55,247 nucleotides of DNA from an uncultured Bacteroidales bacterium (GTDB lineage Bacteria > Bacteroidota > Bacteroidia > Bacteroidales > UBA932). The DNA is taken from contig CAMYAE010000012.1 in assembly GCA_947253655.1 (NCBI GenBank), positions 1 through 55,247 on the forward strand. The letters are read 5' to 3'. Both the position numbers and the translations under genes were made by a program. The notes under the pieces were generated by a model. That model was given only the letters and a program-made list of their open reading frames with translations, was not told where the DNA came from and did no database searches. This document shows positions 16,517 to 25,357 of this stretch, piece by piece (the first letter of the stretch is position 1; the number at the start of each line of letters is the position of its first letter).

Positions 16517-17407
16517 TTACAGTTTGACGTTCTCCTGCAAGAAATCCATAGTCATACGCAGCACCTTTGACGAATATCTGCTTCCAAGCTCATGACCTGC
16601 CCCGTCAATCCTTTCGAGACGGCAGCCGGACAACACTTTGTTGGCTTTCTCGGCAAAATCAATAGGAACAACGGTGTCGGCAGTTCCATGAATTACAAGA
16701 GCCGGTCCGTCATACCTCTTCATTTTTCTGAAAATTTTTATATCTCTTGCGTCAGTGAAGAATTTCTTGCCTACTGCCACCCCGTTCACAAAGGTTGTGT
16801 CAGGGATATTCCTGACTTTCGGATAGGTTTCATTGCTGAATTCCTCAATATTGAAGCGGGTGCTTATAAACACGACACCGGCAATGTCTTTCTTTAATTC
16901 CGAAGCCACAAGGCCTGCTACAGCCCCACCTAAGCCTTTTCCGACTAAATATATGCTACGCTTCTCGGTGAAATCCTCTTTAAGCAGCCTGCCCACCACT
17001 GCTTTAAGGTCTGCAACCTCTGTCCGGACAGAGACCTCGCTCAAAGTTCCCGCACTGCGGCTTTCAGGCGAGCCCCCCGTAAAATCAAAGGAATAAGCCA
17101 CCATTCCTTTCTTTGCAACGGTTTCACATATATACTTGCCCTCATTATAATTGCCGCCCAAATCATGACAATAAACCAATACCGGCTTTCTCCCAAGAGT
17201 GTCATAAGGTTTATAGACCTTGCCGTAGATTTTGCCTCCGCTGCCAAAGAAACTCAACTCTTCACAGAAGATAGCCCTGCCGTCTTCGGCCTTTAAGGTC
17301 TGTCTCGGAGATGCTTTACGCAATAAGCGTGCGGCTGTAGCCGACAGGCCTGCAACCAATGCAAGTACCAGCAGAATTATTCCGGCCGTCTTTAAAGATT
17401 TGTTCAT
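16517..17407 (-). CDS. alpha/beta-hydrolase fold protein lacking the nucleophilic serine
   Basis: A 296-aa protein with an N-terminal membrane anchor (about 8-26) and an alpha/beta-hydrolase domain. The oxyanion-side YCHDLGGN, the late Asp244 (HGTADTVVP) and His272 (DGAGHEL) are in place. The nucleophile elbow, normally GxSxGG, reads GKGLGG (156-161), with Gly158 where Ser is expected; the codon is GGC, one base from AGC. It is therefore unlikely to hydrolyse esters or peptides by the standard triad, although the fold is otherwise well kept. It lies 4 nt after the GltD-like gene, in one operon. It may be a binding protein or a recently inactivated enzyme. Confidence 0.8.
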   Translation of the reverse strand: MNKSLKTAGIILLVLALVAGLSATAARLLRKASPRQTLKAEDGRAIFCEELSFFGSGGKIYGKVYKPYDTLGRKPVLVYCHDLGGNYNEGKYICETVAKKGMVAYSFDFTGGSPESRSAGTLSEVSVRTEVADLKAVVGRLLKEDFTEKRSIYLVGKGLGGAVAGLVASELKKDIAGVVFISTRFNIEEFSNETYPKVRNIPDTTFVNGVAVGKKFFTDARDIKIFRKMKRYDGPALVIHGTADTVVPIDFAEKANKVLSGCRLERIDGAGHELGSRYSSKVLRMTMDFLQENVKL

Positions 17408-17411
17408 AATA

Positions 17412-18641
17412 TTATTCTTTATTTAATTTTTCTGCTATGCTTTGGGCTGCGGTCTTTCCGGATTGGGCCGCATTTGCAACCGTCGTAGGTCCGGTAAGGA
17501 AATCACCGCAAAGGAAAACCCCGTCTATTGAGGTTTCAAATTTCTCATTCACAATCGGGCGGCCTTTCAGGTCAGTTTCAGGCATATCCTCCCCGAACAG
17601 ACCGTAATCCACATTCTCGCTGATTGCGACAATCATATAGTCAAATTCCACCTCTTTGTCCGTACCGGGAATCATCCTTGTCCTCACATTTCCGTCCTCA
17701 CCGATAATGTTTTCGCAATGCCTTATTACGGAAAAACGCCTGTCTCCGTCCCTTTTTATTGCCACCGGCACTTCAAACAATACGAATTTCACGCCGTCAG
17801 CCTTTGCTTCTTCCACATCCCTGACGTTGGCCGGCATGTTTTCAAAAGTCTTGCGATAATATACCGTAGTGTCGCAACCTTTACGGAGAGCCGTGCGGCT
17901 GGCATCCATTGTCACGTTTCCCCCGCCTATCACGTGTATCCTGCCTTTAAGGCTGTAAGCATCGGGGTCCATTAGATATTCCATTGCATAGATGACCCTT
18001 TCGTCTTCTTCTCCCGGTATATCCAGCTTCCTCGGCTCCCATGTCCCACCTGCTATGAGAACGGCATCATACATTTTTCTCAAATCCTTAACAGACAAGT
18101 CCTTGCCTATTTTAGTTCCTCCAACGAACTTAATCCCCGCCTCCTCAATAATATGCTCTACGGCATCTACATATCCGCGATTGAAGCGGAATGACGGTAT
18201 TCCGTAACGCAACACACCTCCAAGCCTCTCGTGGTCGTCATAAACCGTAACCCCAAAGCCTTTTTCCCTCAATTTTATAGCAGCCGTAATTCCGGCCGGA
18301 CCTGCTCCGGCAATGCAGACCCGCTTCCCGTTTTCTGCGGGGACATCAACTCCGGCTTGTTCAAGATATTTAATGGAAATCTCCTGCTCAATCTCGTACC
18401 ACTTCACCGGGTTCCCTTTTGCATTCAGGACACAGGCTCCGTAACAGGTTTTCTTCCAATCGCATACCTGACACGTAATGGCCGTAAGCGGATTGTTTTC
18501 GAATAAGATCTTGGCAGCCTCTTCAACATTCCCGCCCCGGTATAGTTTCATTGCCATAGGGACATCAGTAAATATCGGGCAAGCATATTTACAACGAGGT
18601 TTTTTGCAAAGCAGGCATCTTAGGGCCTCAGGATTGTTCAT
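17412..18641 (-). CDS. GltD-like FAD/NAD(P) oxidoreductase with two Fe-S motifs
   Basis: A 409-aa cytosolic flavoprotein of the glutamate-synthase small-subunit / PreT superfamily. Two four-Cys sets at the N-terminus (Cys9, 12, 17, 21 and Cys57, 60, 66, 70) fit two [4Fe-4S] clusters. GAGPAG near 112 binds FAD, and IGGGNVTMD is the NAD(P) site. The C-terminal GVFLCGDFLTGPTTVANA is the FAD-closing block. No large subunit (GltB) or PreA partner lies next to it, so the electron acceptor is unknown. A perfect -7 box is 26 nt upstream. Confidence 0.88.
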   Translation of the reverse strand: MNNPEALRCLLCKKPRCKYACPIFTDVPMAMKLYRGGNVEEAAKILFENNPLTAITCQVCDWKKTCYGACVLNAKGNPVKWYEIEQEISIKYLEQAGVDVPAENGKRVCIAGAGPAGITAAIKLREKGFGVTVYDDHERLGGVLRYGIPSFRFNRGYVDAVEHIIEEAGIKFVGGTKIGKDLSVKDLRKMYDAVLIAGGTWEPRKLDIPGEEDERVIYAMEYLMDPDAYSLKGRIHVIGGGNVTMDASRTALRKGCDTTVYYRKTFENMPANVRDVEEAKADGVKFVLFEVPVAIKRDGDRRFSVIRHCENIIGEDGNVRTRMIPGTDKEVEFDYMIVAISENVDYGLFGEDMPETDLKGRPIVNEKFETSIDGVFLCGDFLTGPTTVANAAQSGKTAAQSIAEKLNKE

Positions 18642-18667
18642 ATATCGTTTAAGATTGCGGTATTATA

Positions 18668-18675
18668 CAAATTTA
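18668..18675 (-). promoter_or_regulatory. -7 promoter box (TAAATTTG) for the GltD-like gene
   Basis: A perfect TAnnTTTG, 26 nt before the ATG at 18641. On the other strand an imperfect box (TACTTTTA, 18706-18713) stands 12 nt before the HAD gene. Confidence 0.5.
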
Positions 18676-18725
18676 TAAAATTTATCATTATCTTAGTATA
18701 TTAAATACTTTTACCGGCATTGGGA

Positions 18726-19430
18726 ATGCGAGACAAGATAAAAGCTATCATATTTGACGCTGATGACACGTTGTGGTCTAATGAACCGAGATTCAGGGCT
18801 GCCGAACAAAGAGTCGGTGGCTTGTTGAAAGAATTCTGCGACATTGGCACCATGTCTGAGACACTGTATGGGATAGAGGTAAAGAACATGGAGGACTACG
18901 GCTTCGGTGCAAAGGCTTTCACTTTATCTATGCTTGAAACGGCGGTACAACTGTCCGGAGGCAGGCTGAACGGGGCACAGACAGCGGAGATTATTGAAAT
19001 AGGAAGGGAACTTCTGCACAACCCTGCTGTTCCGCTGGACGGTGTGGAAGAGACATTAAAAACCTTGAAAGCCAGTGGCAAATATAAGCTTGTCGTTATG
19101 ACAAAAGGAGAGCTGCTGGACCAGGAGCATAAGTTGCAAAGATCCGGGCTCCTTGAATATTTCAGCCACGTAGAAGTCGTGTCAGACAAGAATATTGAAG
19201 AATATAAGAGCCTGTGTCAGAAAATAGGCGTGAGTGTGGAAAATCTTATGACCGTAGGAAATTCATTCAAATCGGATATAGCCCCGGTGCTGGAACTTGG
19301 AGGCTGGGGTGTCCATATTCCGTTCCACGTCTTGTGGGAGTTGGAGAAAACGGAAGAATACGACCACAGGCGACTATACAGGATTGACCGCTTTGAAGAC
19401 CTGCTTGGAATAACTCTTTGCGAAAATTAA
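18726..19430 (+). CDS. HAD-superfamily hydrolase
   Basis: A 234-aa phosphatase-type protein. The HAD signature is FDADDTLW, with the nucleophile Asp11 and the acid/base Asp13; motif II is VVMTKG, motif III a Lys near NIEEYKS and motif IV VGNSFKSDI. The fairly long helical cap between motifs I and II is of the C1 type. The substrate cannot be read. A TTG at 18720 is in frame, but ATG 18726 is preferred. It lies 13 nt before a NahK-like sugar kinase and probably shares its transcript, so a sugar phosphate is a reasonable guess for the substrate. Confidence 0.85.
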   Translation: MRDKIKAIIFDADDTLWSNEPRFRAAEQRVGGLLKEFCDIGTMSETLYGIEVKNMEDYGFGAKAFTLSMLETAVQLSGGRLNGAQTAEIIEIGRELLHNPAVPLDGVEETLKTLKASGKYKLVVMTKGELLDQEHKLQRSGLLEYFSHVEVVSDKNIEEYKSLCQKIGVSVENLMTVGNSFKSDIAPVLELGGWGVHIPFHVLWELEKTEEYDHRRLYRIDRFEDLLGITLCEN

Positions 19431-19443
19431 AACCACAATAATT

Positions 19444-20532
19444 ATGGATAATTTGAAAATGATAGTAGCGGAATTCGCTATTGAAGGAATTGTAAAAGAC
19501 ATCAAGCCGTTTGGCAACGGCCTTATCAATGACACCTATAAGGTTGACACCGAGGGCTCTGCACCTGACTATGTGCTACAAAGAATCAACAATTCTGTTT
19601 TTACGGACGTGGATTTGCTGCAGCGGAATATCGAGGCGGTAACAAACCATATACGCTGCAAACTCGAAGAGGCCAATGAGGAAGACATCGAACGCAAGGT
19701 GTTGAGATTTATCCCTTTGAAAAAGTCAGGCAAAACTTATCTTTTGAAAGATAAAAAATATTGGAGAGTCTCGGTTTTCATTCCGGATGCCATGACCTAT
19801 GAGACCGTTAATCCGGAATTTTCCGAATATGCCGGAAAGGCGTTCGGGAATTTCGAGGCTATGCTTGCCGACATAGATGAAAAATTGGGAGAGACGATTC
19901 CGGATTTCCATAATATGGAATTGAGGCTCAGACAATTGAAAGATGCCGTTCTGGAAGATAAGGCCGGCCGAATGAAAGAGCCTGAGGTCAAGTCCATTCT
20001 TGAAGATATAGAGCAGTACGGTGACCGGATGTGCGAAGCCGAACGTCTGCACAGGGAGGGCAAGTTACCTAAGCGCATTTGTCATTGCGACACCAAGGTA
20101 AATAACATGATGTTCGATAAAAAGGGCAATGTGCTATGTGTCATAGATTTAGACACGGTAATGCCGAATTACGTGTTCTCAGACTACGGGGATTTCCTCC
20201 GCACGGCGGCAAACACTTTGCCGGAAGATGACCCTGATACGGAAAAGGTTGAATTCCGCATAGACATTTTCAAGGCATTCACCAAAGGCTATCTTGAGGG
20301 CACGAGGTCATTTCTGACCCCTGTCGAGAAAGAGCAACTTCCATTCGCAGCCGCCCTCTTCCCTTTCATGCAAGCCGTCCGCTTCTTCACCGACTATATC
20401 AACGGAGACACCTACTACAAAATTAAATATCCTGAACACAACCTCGTACGCACAAGAAATCAACTCAAATTATTCCATAGTGCCATGAGCAAGAAGCAGG
20501 AAATGCAGGACTATATAAATTCTATAAATTAA
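19444..20532 (+). CDS. N-acetylhexosamine 1-kinase-like phosphotransferase
   Basis: A 362-aa kinase of the aminoglycoside-phosphotransferase fold. By recall it lines up along its length with Bifidobacterium NahK (about 359 aa): FGNGLINDTYKV, YVLQRINNSVF, HCDTKVNN (Asp216 catalytic, Asn221), VIDLDTVMP and KYPEHNLVRTR near the end are all shared in order. NahK phosphorylates GlcNAc and GalNAc at C1 for entry into UDP-sugar metabolism or mucin-glycan salvage. Here it is paired with a HAD phosphatase and not with lacto-N-biose phosphorylase. The 3' end overlaps the convergent TonB receptor gene by 11 nt. Confidence 0.85.
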   Translation: MDNLKMIVAEFAIEGIVKDIKPFGNGLINDTYKVDTEGSAPDYVLQRINNSVFTDVDLLQRNIEAVTNHIRCKLEEANEEDIERKVLRFIPLKKSGKTYLLKDKKYWRVSVFIPDAMTYETVNPEFSEYAGKAFGNFEAMLADIDEKLGETIPDFHNMELRLRQLKDAVLEDKAGRMKEPEVKSILEDIEQYGDRMCEAERLHREGKLPKRICHCDTKVNNMMFDKKGNVLCVIDLDTVMPNYVFSDYGDFLRTAANTLPEDDPDTEKVEFRIDIFKAFTKGYLEGTRSFLTPVEKEQLPFAAALFPFMQAVRFFTDYINGDTYYKIKYPEHNLVRTRNQLKLFHSAMSKKQEMQDYINSIN

Positions 20533-22525
20533 AACTGAACGCCACTCCGGCACGTAACCACAGCCCCGGCTGTGGTATGTTGCCGTGGTCAAAATAAGGT
20601 TTATTCAAAAGGTTGTTGGCTTCCAGATAGATACGATATTTTTCCGCCGTCCACGAAAGCCCGCAGTCTAAAAGAGAATAAGGCTGGTAGTTGATTTTCG
20701 TATTGGCAGAGACACCGTTTTTGAATAATTCGTAGCCCCCTACCCTGTCGTTCAGGCTATAAGATATATTCATAGACAATTTGTTCCAAATATGGAAATC
20801 AGCCCTGGCAACAAATTTATTCCTCAGGTATTCCATTGCATATCTCGACTGGAGATTAGGTGCCAATACCTTATTTTGTCCTATATGGCTATATCCGAGA
20901 TTTATCTGCCTTAAAAAAAAGTCGTCTTTTGACAATAATGCGGGAAAATCCAACCTGACCGTAATTTCTTCTCCGAGGGTGTTCAGTCTCGTATGGTTCA
21001 CAGAAGTCCATTCTGCGGCACTGCCGAGAGAAAGGTCTTTTATCCAGTCAATCATATCCTTTCCTATATGATAATATGCTGAAAGGATAATTGCGAGCCC
21101 CGGACGCAAATATTTAAGTCCGCCCTCGACAGACTGCATCTTTTCAGGTCTGAGATATTGGTCGGCCTTATGGCCTCCGACTGAACAGAACATCTCCGTA
21201 AAGGTTGGCAGACGATAAGAGGTGTTGTACGAAGCATAAATTTTCCAATACGAGAAAAAGCTATAACTGACATCAATACCGGGATAAAGCCCAAAGCCTG
21301 TCTCATTTCCGGTTGAGCCGGCACCCAACAACCCGGCAGAAGCGGTCAGATTACGGTATTTCAGATTATGTTCGATATAGTATGAAATTATTGTCCTGTT
21401 GCAGCCCATTTTATAGGCCACGTCATAACCCGGAACGGACATAGGAGAATGCAATGGCGTTCCGAGATTTGTGCTGATAATATCCTCGACCCTCATCTCC
21501 GCTCCAAATGCGGTCTTGCCTAAAAAGGTCTTAAACCAAGAGCCGAGATTCAGACCGAACACATTGGTTCTATGATGATTGAACGGATATTTAACGGCAT
21601 CTGAGCGAAACAGCTCGAATCTGTCGGTTCCGTAGTTCCAATATATTGCAGGTCGGAAATGAATACGCCCTTTGGTCTCGGCTTTGACAGCAGCAGATGT
21701 CTTGAAAGTCTTTTCAAACTGATCATCGAATTTAGCACTGTAAAAAGTGTTGGAGCCGAAGCCTTTGGCCGAAACCCCAAATTGCCAGTCAATATCTGCA
21801 CTGCCGCCGGCGAACTTTCCTTGATAAAAGGCCTTTGCTGCCTTAAAATCGCTGTTCAGACCTCCTGCCGTATTTCGGCTGTATCCGTCCGAACGGGAAT
21901 AATTTGCTGAGACCTGATTGTTGGTTTTCCCTTTTGCCAAATTCAGCCGGCCTCCTACATTGAAATAGCCGAAAGACCCGCTCTCGGTATGAGCCGATAC
22001 GGTAGAATGTTTTTCAGCCTTGGTCACTATATTTATGGCTCCCACAAGCGAAGAGGTCCCATAAACACGTGAGGATGGCCCTTCGAGGATTTCTATCCTG
22101 TCTATTTCGCTTATATCCACAGGAAAATCGGCAGCGTTGTGGCCTGTATGCGGGTCGCTGATATTTATTCCATTCAGCAATACGGCAATCTGATCGAAAG
22201 TTCCTCCTCTCAGACTTATATCTGTCTGCATGCCGAATGCTCCCCTTTGTCTGACATCAACTCCTACGGCATATTTGAGTATATCATTGATTGTTTTTGC
22301 GGGCATCGAGGATATGGACACACTGTCCAACACTGTCACCATGCGTGCGCTCTGCCCCAACAGCATCGGGACACGACTGCCGGTTACAGAAACGGCTTCG
22401 AGCCTGTTTACCGATGAGGTGTCGGCATCCTTAGTGTTAAGGGAGTCATTTGCAATAGAATAGCCGCTATAAAAGAGCGAAACGACAGCGGTTCCAATAA
22501 CTGAAATAGCTTTCTTTCTAATCAT
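20522..22525 (-). CDS. TonB-dependent outer-membrane receptor (BtuB/Cir type)
   Basis: A 667-aa receptor. After a signal peptide, the TonB-box-like LEAVSVTGSRV is followed by the plug (DILKYAVGVDVRQRGAFG ... GPSSRVYGTSSLVGAINIVTK) and a 22-strand barrel ending in Phe-Asn-Leu. There is no CarboxypepD_reg domain and no SusD partner, so it is of the vitamin, siderophore or metal class and not the glycan class; the ligand is unknown. A GTG at 22546 would add seven residues but lies on the -7 box, so ATG 22525 is used. It shares a divergent promoter region, with a 10-bp inverted repeat, with the HD-domain gene. Confidence 0.9.
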   Translation of the reverse strand: MIRKKAISVIGTAVVSLFYSGYSIANDSLNTKDADTSSVNRLEAVSVTGSRVPMLLGQSARMVTVLDSVSISSMPAKTINDILKYAVGVDVRQRGAFGMQTDISLRGGTFDQIAVLLNGINISDPHTGHNAADFPVDISEIDRIEILEGPSSRVYGTSSLVGAINIVTKAEKHSTVSAHTESGSFGYFNVGGRLNLAKGKTNNQVSANYSRSDGYSRNTAGGLNSDFKAAKAFYQGKFAGGSADIDWQFGVSAKGFGSNTFYSAKFDDQFEKTFKTSAAVKAETKGRIHFRPAIYWNYGTDRFELFRSDAVKYPFNHHRTNVFGLNLGSWFKTFLGKTAFGAEMRVEDIISTNLGTPLHSPMSVPGYDVAYKMGCNRTIISYYIEHNLKYRNLTASAGLLGAGSTGNETGFGLYPGIDVSYSFFSYWKIYASYNTSYRLPTFTEMFCSVGGHKADQYLRPEKMQSVEGGLKYLRPGLAIILSAYYHIGKDMIDWIKDLSLGSAAEWTSVNHTRLNTLGEEITVRLDFPALLSKDDFFLRQINLGYSHIGQNKVLAPNLQSRYAMEYLRNKFVARADFHIWNKLSMNISYSLNDRVGGYELFKNGVSANTKINYQPYSLLDCGLSWTAEKYRIYLEANNLLNKPYFDHGNIPQPGLWLRAGVAFSFNL

Positions 22526-22545
22526 AATCTTGAATTTTCGAGCCA

Positions 22546-22553
22546 CAAAGATA
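22546..22553 (-). promoter_or_regulatory. -7 promoter box (TATCTTTG) for the TonB receptor
   Basis: A perfect TAnnTTTG, 20 nt before the ATG at 22525. The inverted repeat at 22567-22591 begins 13 nt upstream of it. Confidence 0.5.
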
Positions 22554-22566
22554 TATAAAGTAGGAT

Positions 22567-22591
22567 AAATAGTATAATTTATATACTATTT
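22567..22591. promoter_or_regulatory. inverted repeat AAATAGTATA-n5-TATACTATTT, likely operator
   Basis: Perfect 10-bp arms with a 5-nt spacer, placed between two divergent -7 boxes (22546-22553 minus, 22597-22604 plus) so that it covers the -33 region of both. That position is typical of an operator for a dimeric regulator acting on both genes. The sequence is AT-rich, so part of the match could be chance. The regulator is not identified. Confidence 0.5.
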
Positions 22592-22596
22592 TTTTG

Positions 22597-22604
22597 TAAG
22601 TTTG
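22597..22604 (+). promoter_or_regulatory. -7 promoter box (TAAGTTTG) for the HD-domain gene
   Basis: A perfect TAnnTTTG, 17 nt before the ATG at 22622 and 5 nt after the right arm of the inverted repeat. Confidence 0.5.
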
Positions 22605-22621
22605 TACAATGCAGAAGAGAT

Positions 22622-23257
22622 ATGAACAGAGAACTTGAAAGATATATCGAAGAGGAAATAATTCCGAAATACAGGGAATTCGATTCGGCACATAATGAGA
22701 GTCACGTACGGGCAGTTATTAAGGAAAGCCTTTCATTGTCAAAGTATTATGACGTCAATACCGATATGGTATATACTGTGGCAGCTTTTCACGACACAGG
22801 TCTCTCTGTCGGCCGGGAAAACCATCATAAGGTATCTGCTGACATTATAAAAAATGATACAAACCTTAAAAAATGGTTTTCTCCGGAGCAGATAGGAATT
22901 ATTGCCGATGCGGCAGAAGACCATAGGGCATCGAATAAGAGTGCCCCAAGGAGCATTTACGGGAGAATTGTTGCTGAAGCAGACAGGCTCATCGATGCCT
23001 GCACAATTGTCCGAAGGGCAATCAGATACGGTATTGACAATTATCCTAACCTCGATAAGGAGGGGATGTTCAGGCGTTTCAGGGAGCACATGCAGGAAAA
23101 ATATGCCGAAGGCGGCTATCTGAAACTGTGGATACCGGAATCGCCGAATGCAGAACGCCTCAGAAAATTTCAGCAGGAACTGAAAGACGACGTCAAAGTA
23201 AGGGAATATTTCGAAAGGATATACTTGGAAGAGACTAACGGCTCTTCTTTAGACTAA
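22622..23257 (+). CDS. HD-domain phosphohydrolase
   Basis: A 211-aa soluble protein of the HD superfamily. His24/His28 (SAHNESHV), the His57-Asp58 doublet (AAFHDTG), EDHR near 99-102 and the later EADRLIDA Asp supply the metal ligands. The N-terminal EEIIPKYREFDSAHNESHV resembles HD proteins that act on nucleotides. The substrate is unknown. Its 3' end overlaps the convergent histidine kinase gene by 23 nt. It is divergently transcribed from the TonB receptor, with a shared putative operator. Confidence 0.85.
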   Translation: MNRELERYIEEEIIPKYREFDSAHNESHVRAVIKESLSLSKYYDVNTDMVYTVAAFHDTGLSVGRENHHKVSADIIKNDTNLKKWFSPEQIGIIADAAEDHRASNKSAPRSIYGRIVAEADRLIDACTIVRRAIRYGIDNYPNLDKEGMFRRFREHMQEKYAEGGYLKLWIPESPNAERLRKFQQELKDDVKVREYFERIYLEETNGSSLD

Positions 23258-24671
23258 AAACAAACTCCAGACCGCCTGTGGAGGCCTCTCTGACAGCAAT
23301 AGTCCCTTTGTGCATTATTACGGCATTCTTGACAATTGCCAGACCTAAGCCTGTACCTCCGAGTTTACGGGAACGTCCTGTGTCTATCCTGTAGAAACGC
23401 TCAAAAAGATGTGGCAGATGCTCTTCTGCCACGCCTACACCGTTGTCCGAAAAACTGAATTCATAGGAATCGGTGTCCTCCTTGATAGATCTCACAATTA
23501 TGCTGGTCCCCTCACCGGCGTATGCCACCGCATTGTCTGTAAGGTTCCTGAATATCGAATATAAAAGTGGCTGATTGCCCTTTATTGGCATCGGACCTGA
23601 TGTGAGATTGAAAAAGCGCATCTTTTTCTCGGACAACTGCATATTCACATCCCATTTAACCTCGTCAATCAGACGATGCAAATCCACTTCAGTGATTTCA
23701 AACGATTGTGAAGATTCGTCCATGCTCGTAAGCAGAGATATATCTCGCAAAAGATTGGACAGACGGTTGCTTTGCGCATAGCATCTGGACAGGAACTGCT
23801 CCATTGTTTCGCGGCTCATCTTCTTGTCGGTCATGATTGTTTCAAGATAGCCTTGAATGCTACTGACCGGCGTCTTGAGTTCATGAGCGATGTTTTGTGT
23901 AAGCTGTCTTTTCAGTCTGGTCTTGTCGTCCTCGCTATCCATTCTCTGGGAATAAAGCTTCACTATATCCTTGGATATTTCGCCCAAATCATTGTCCGGA
24001 AAGCTAAAGTCAGAACTGACAAGCTCCTCTCCGGCTTCCACCCTATTGGCAAAATCCCTCAAAGAGGAAATATTTCTGCCAAGCCTTCTTATAAACCTGT
24101 AATAGATTAGTATCAGTATCAAAGACATAGCTACTGCAAACCATACATAGCCCTTGTCGGAAGCCAGCATCTTCATAAGACTTGCATTATACGGCAAGGC
24201 AGTCCTTACAAAACATCCCGACTCAGGAAAATATGTTGCGTCGTAGAAGTATGGGATTTCTGTACTCTCAGAGCTTCGCTTTATATCATATCCTTTGCCG
24301 GAGCTCCGGGCTATTGCTATTTCTTTCCTGTTGCTATGGTCCGGAAGTTCGGAATAATTCTTCGCCCGGCTGTCATATATGACTTTCCCATTGTCATTAA
24401 TTATAGAAAGCCTTAGTTCGGATTCAGTATAGGCGGCACAATAAGCCTCTATCTTACCTATTGTGCCGGCATCGAGAGTGTCCGCATCCGGACAAATTCC
24501 AATGATAGAGGAGATGTCCTTATTGAAGGCCTGGAGCTCGGAGTCCAGCTCCTTCACCTTATATTCACGTTCGCGATTATACTGGTAGGCGACGAAACTG
24601 CCGGCAAAGGCCACGAAAAGCAGGGTAATCGTGACGAAGAGCCTGTCAGCCAAAGAAGACCTATAACTCAT
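23235..24671 (-). CDS. sensor histidine kinase (PhoR-like)
   Basis: A 478-aa membrane kinase. A first helix at about 12-30, a periplasmic sensor of about 140 residues, a second helix at about 174-192 and a HAMP-like linker lead to the HisKA box IAHELKTPVSS with His263. The catalytic domain has N-box NLTDNAVAY, G1 DNGVGV, F-box LFERFYR and G2 GGTGLGLAI. It phosphorylates the response regulator encoded just upstream (4-nt ATGA overlap). The sensor region contains two Cys (60 and 78) plus Cys153; the signal is unknown. Confidence 0.93.
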   Translation of the reverse strand: MSYRSSLADRLFVTITLLFVAFAGSFVAYQYNREREYKVKELDSELQAFNKDISSIIGICPDADTLDAGTIGKIEAYCAAYTESELRLSIINDNGKVIYDSRAKNYSELPDHSNRKEIAIARSSGKGYDIKRSSESTEIPYFYDATYFPESGCFVRTALPYNASLMKMLASDKGYVWFAVAMSLILILIYYRFIRRLGRNISSLRDFANRVEAGEELVSSDFSFPDNDLGEISKDIVKLYSQRMDSEDDKTRLKRQLTQNIAHELKTPVSSIQGYLETIMTDKKMSRETMEQFLSRCYAQSNRLSNLLRDISLLTSMDESSQSFEITEVDLHRLIDEVKWDVNMQLSEKKMRFFNLTSGPMPIKGNQPLLYSIFRNLTDNAVAYAGEGTSIIVRSIKEDTDSYEFSFSDNGVGVAEEHLPHLFERFYRIDTGRSRKLGGTGLGLAIVKNAVIMHKGTIAVREASTGGLEFVFSLKKSR

Positions 24672-25357
24672 AACTCCTTAAAGCAATATCCGAAACCGTG
24701 TCTTGTGACTATATTGTCACCGTAACGTTTGATTTTCCTGCGAAGCCTCGTAATGTTGACATCCACGGTACGATCCAAGACAAGCACTCCGTCCAACCAG
24801 ACCTTAGAGAGAATGTCTTCTCTGGAAAATACCACACCTTTGTTCGCCAAAAGCAAATGAAGTATCTCGAACTCAATTTTGGTAAGATTGACTTCTTCGT
24901 CATCAACTGTCACGTACTTTTTGTCCAGATACAATTTCAGTGTATTAAAAACCAACACATTAGATAAAGGAGCCGAGGATGCGGACGATGACCGCCTCAA
25001 TACGGCCTTAACCCTTGAGACCACCTCCTTGACGGAAAACGGCTTGGAGATGTAGTCGTCAGCACCGATGTTGAATCCGGACAAGGTGTCGTCCTCCGTA
25101 TCTTTCGCTGTCACGAAAATAATCGGAATTCCTGCGGTGTCCGGATCTGATTTCAGCCTCTCAGCCATTTCAAAGCCCGAAATGCCGGTCAGCATGACAT
25201 CCAGCAACAGCAGGTCAAAGTCCTTTATGCACTTGGCAAGAGCGGATTCCGCAGAAGTTACGGTCTCGACATAATATCCGGCATTCTCAAGATTATACTT
25301 GAGAATCGCACATATATCCTCCTCGTCATCAACTACAAGAATCCTATATTTATCCAT
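24668..25357 (-). CDS. OmpR/PhoB-family response regulator
   Basis: A 229-aa two-component regulator. The receiver has Asp10 and Asp11, the phospho-acceptor Asp53 (LLLDVMLTG), Thr in VTAKD and the switch Lys of that motif. The C-terminal winged helix (VNLTKIEFEILHLLLANKG ... DVNITRLRRKI) binds DNA. The start is fused as TAATG to the phosphoglucomutase stop, and the stop overlaps the kinase start. Bacteroides RprY is of this general type, but I cannot assign that name here. Confidence 0.93.
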   Translation of the reverse strand: MDKYRILVVDDEEDICAILKYNLENAGYYVETVTSAESALAKCIKDFDLLLLDVMLTGISGFEMAERLKSDPDTAGIPIIFVTAKDTEDDTLSGFNIGADDYISKPFSVKEVVSRVKAVLRRSSSASSAPLSNVLVFNTLKLYLDKKYVTVDDEEVNLTKIEFEILHLLLANKGVVFSREDILSKVWLDGVLVLDRTVDVNITRLRRKIKRYGDNIVTRHGFGYCFKEL

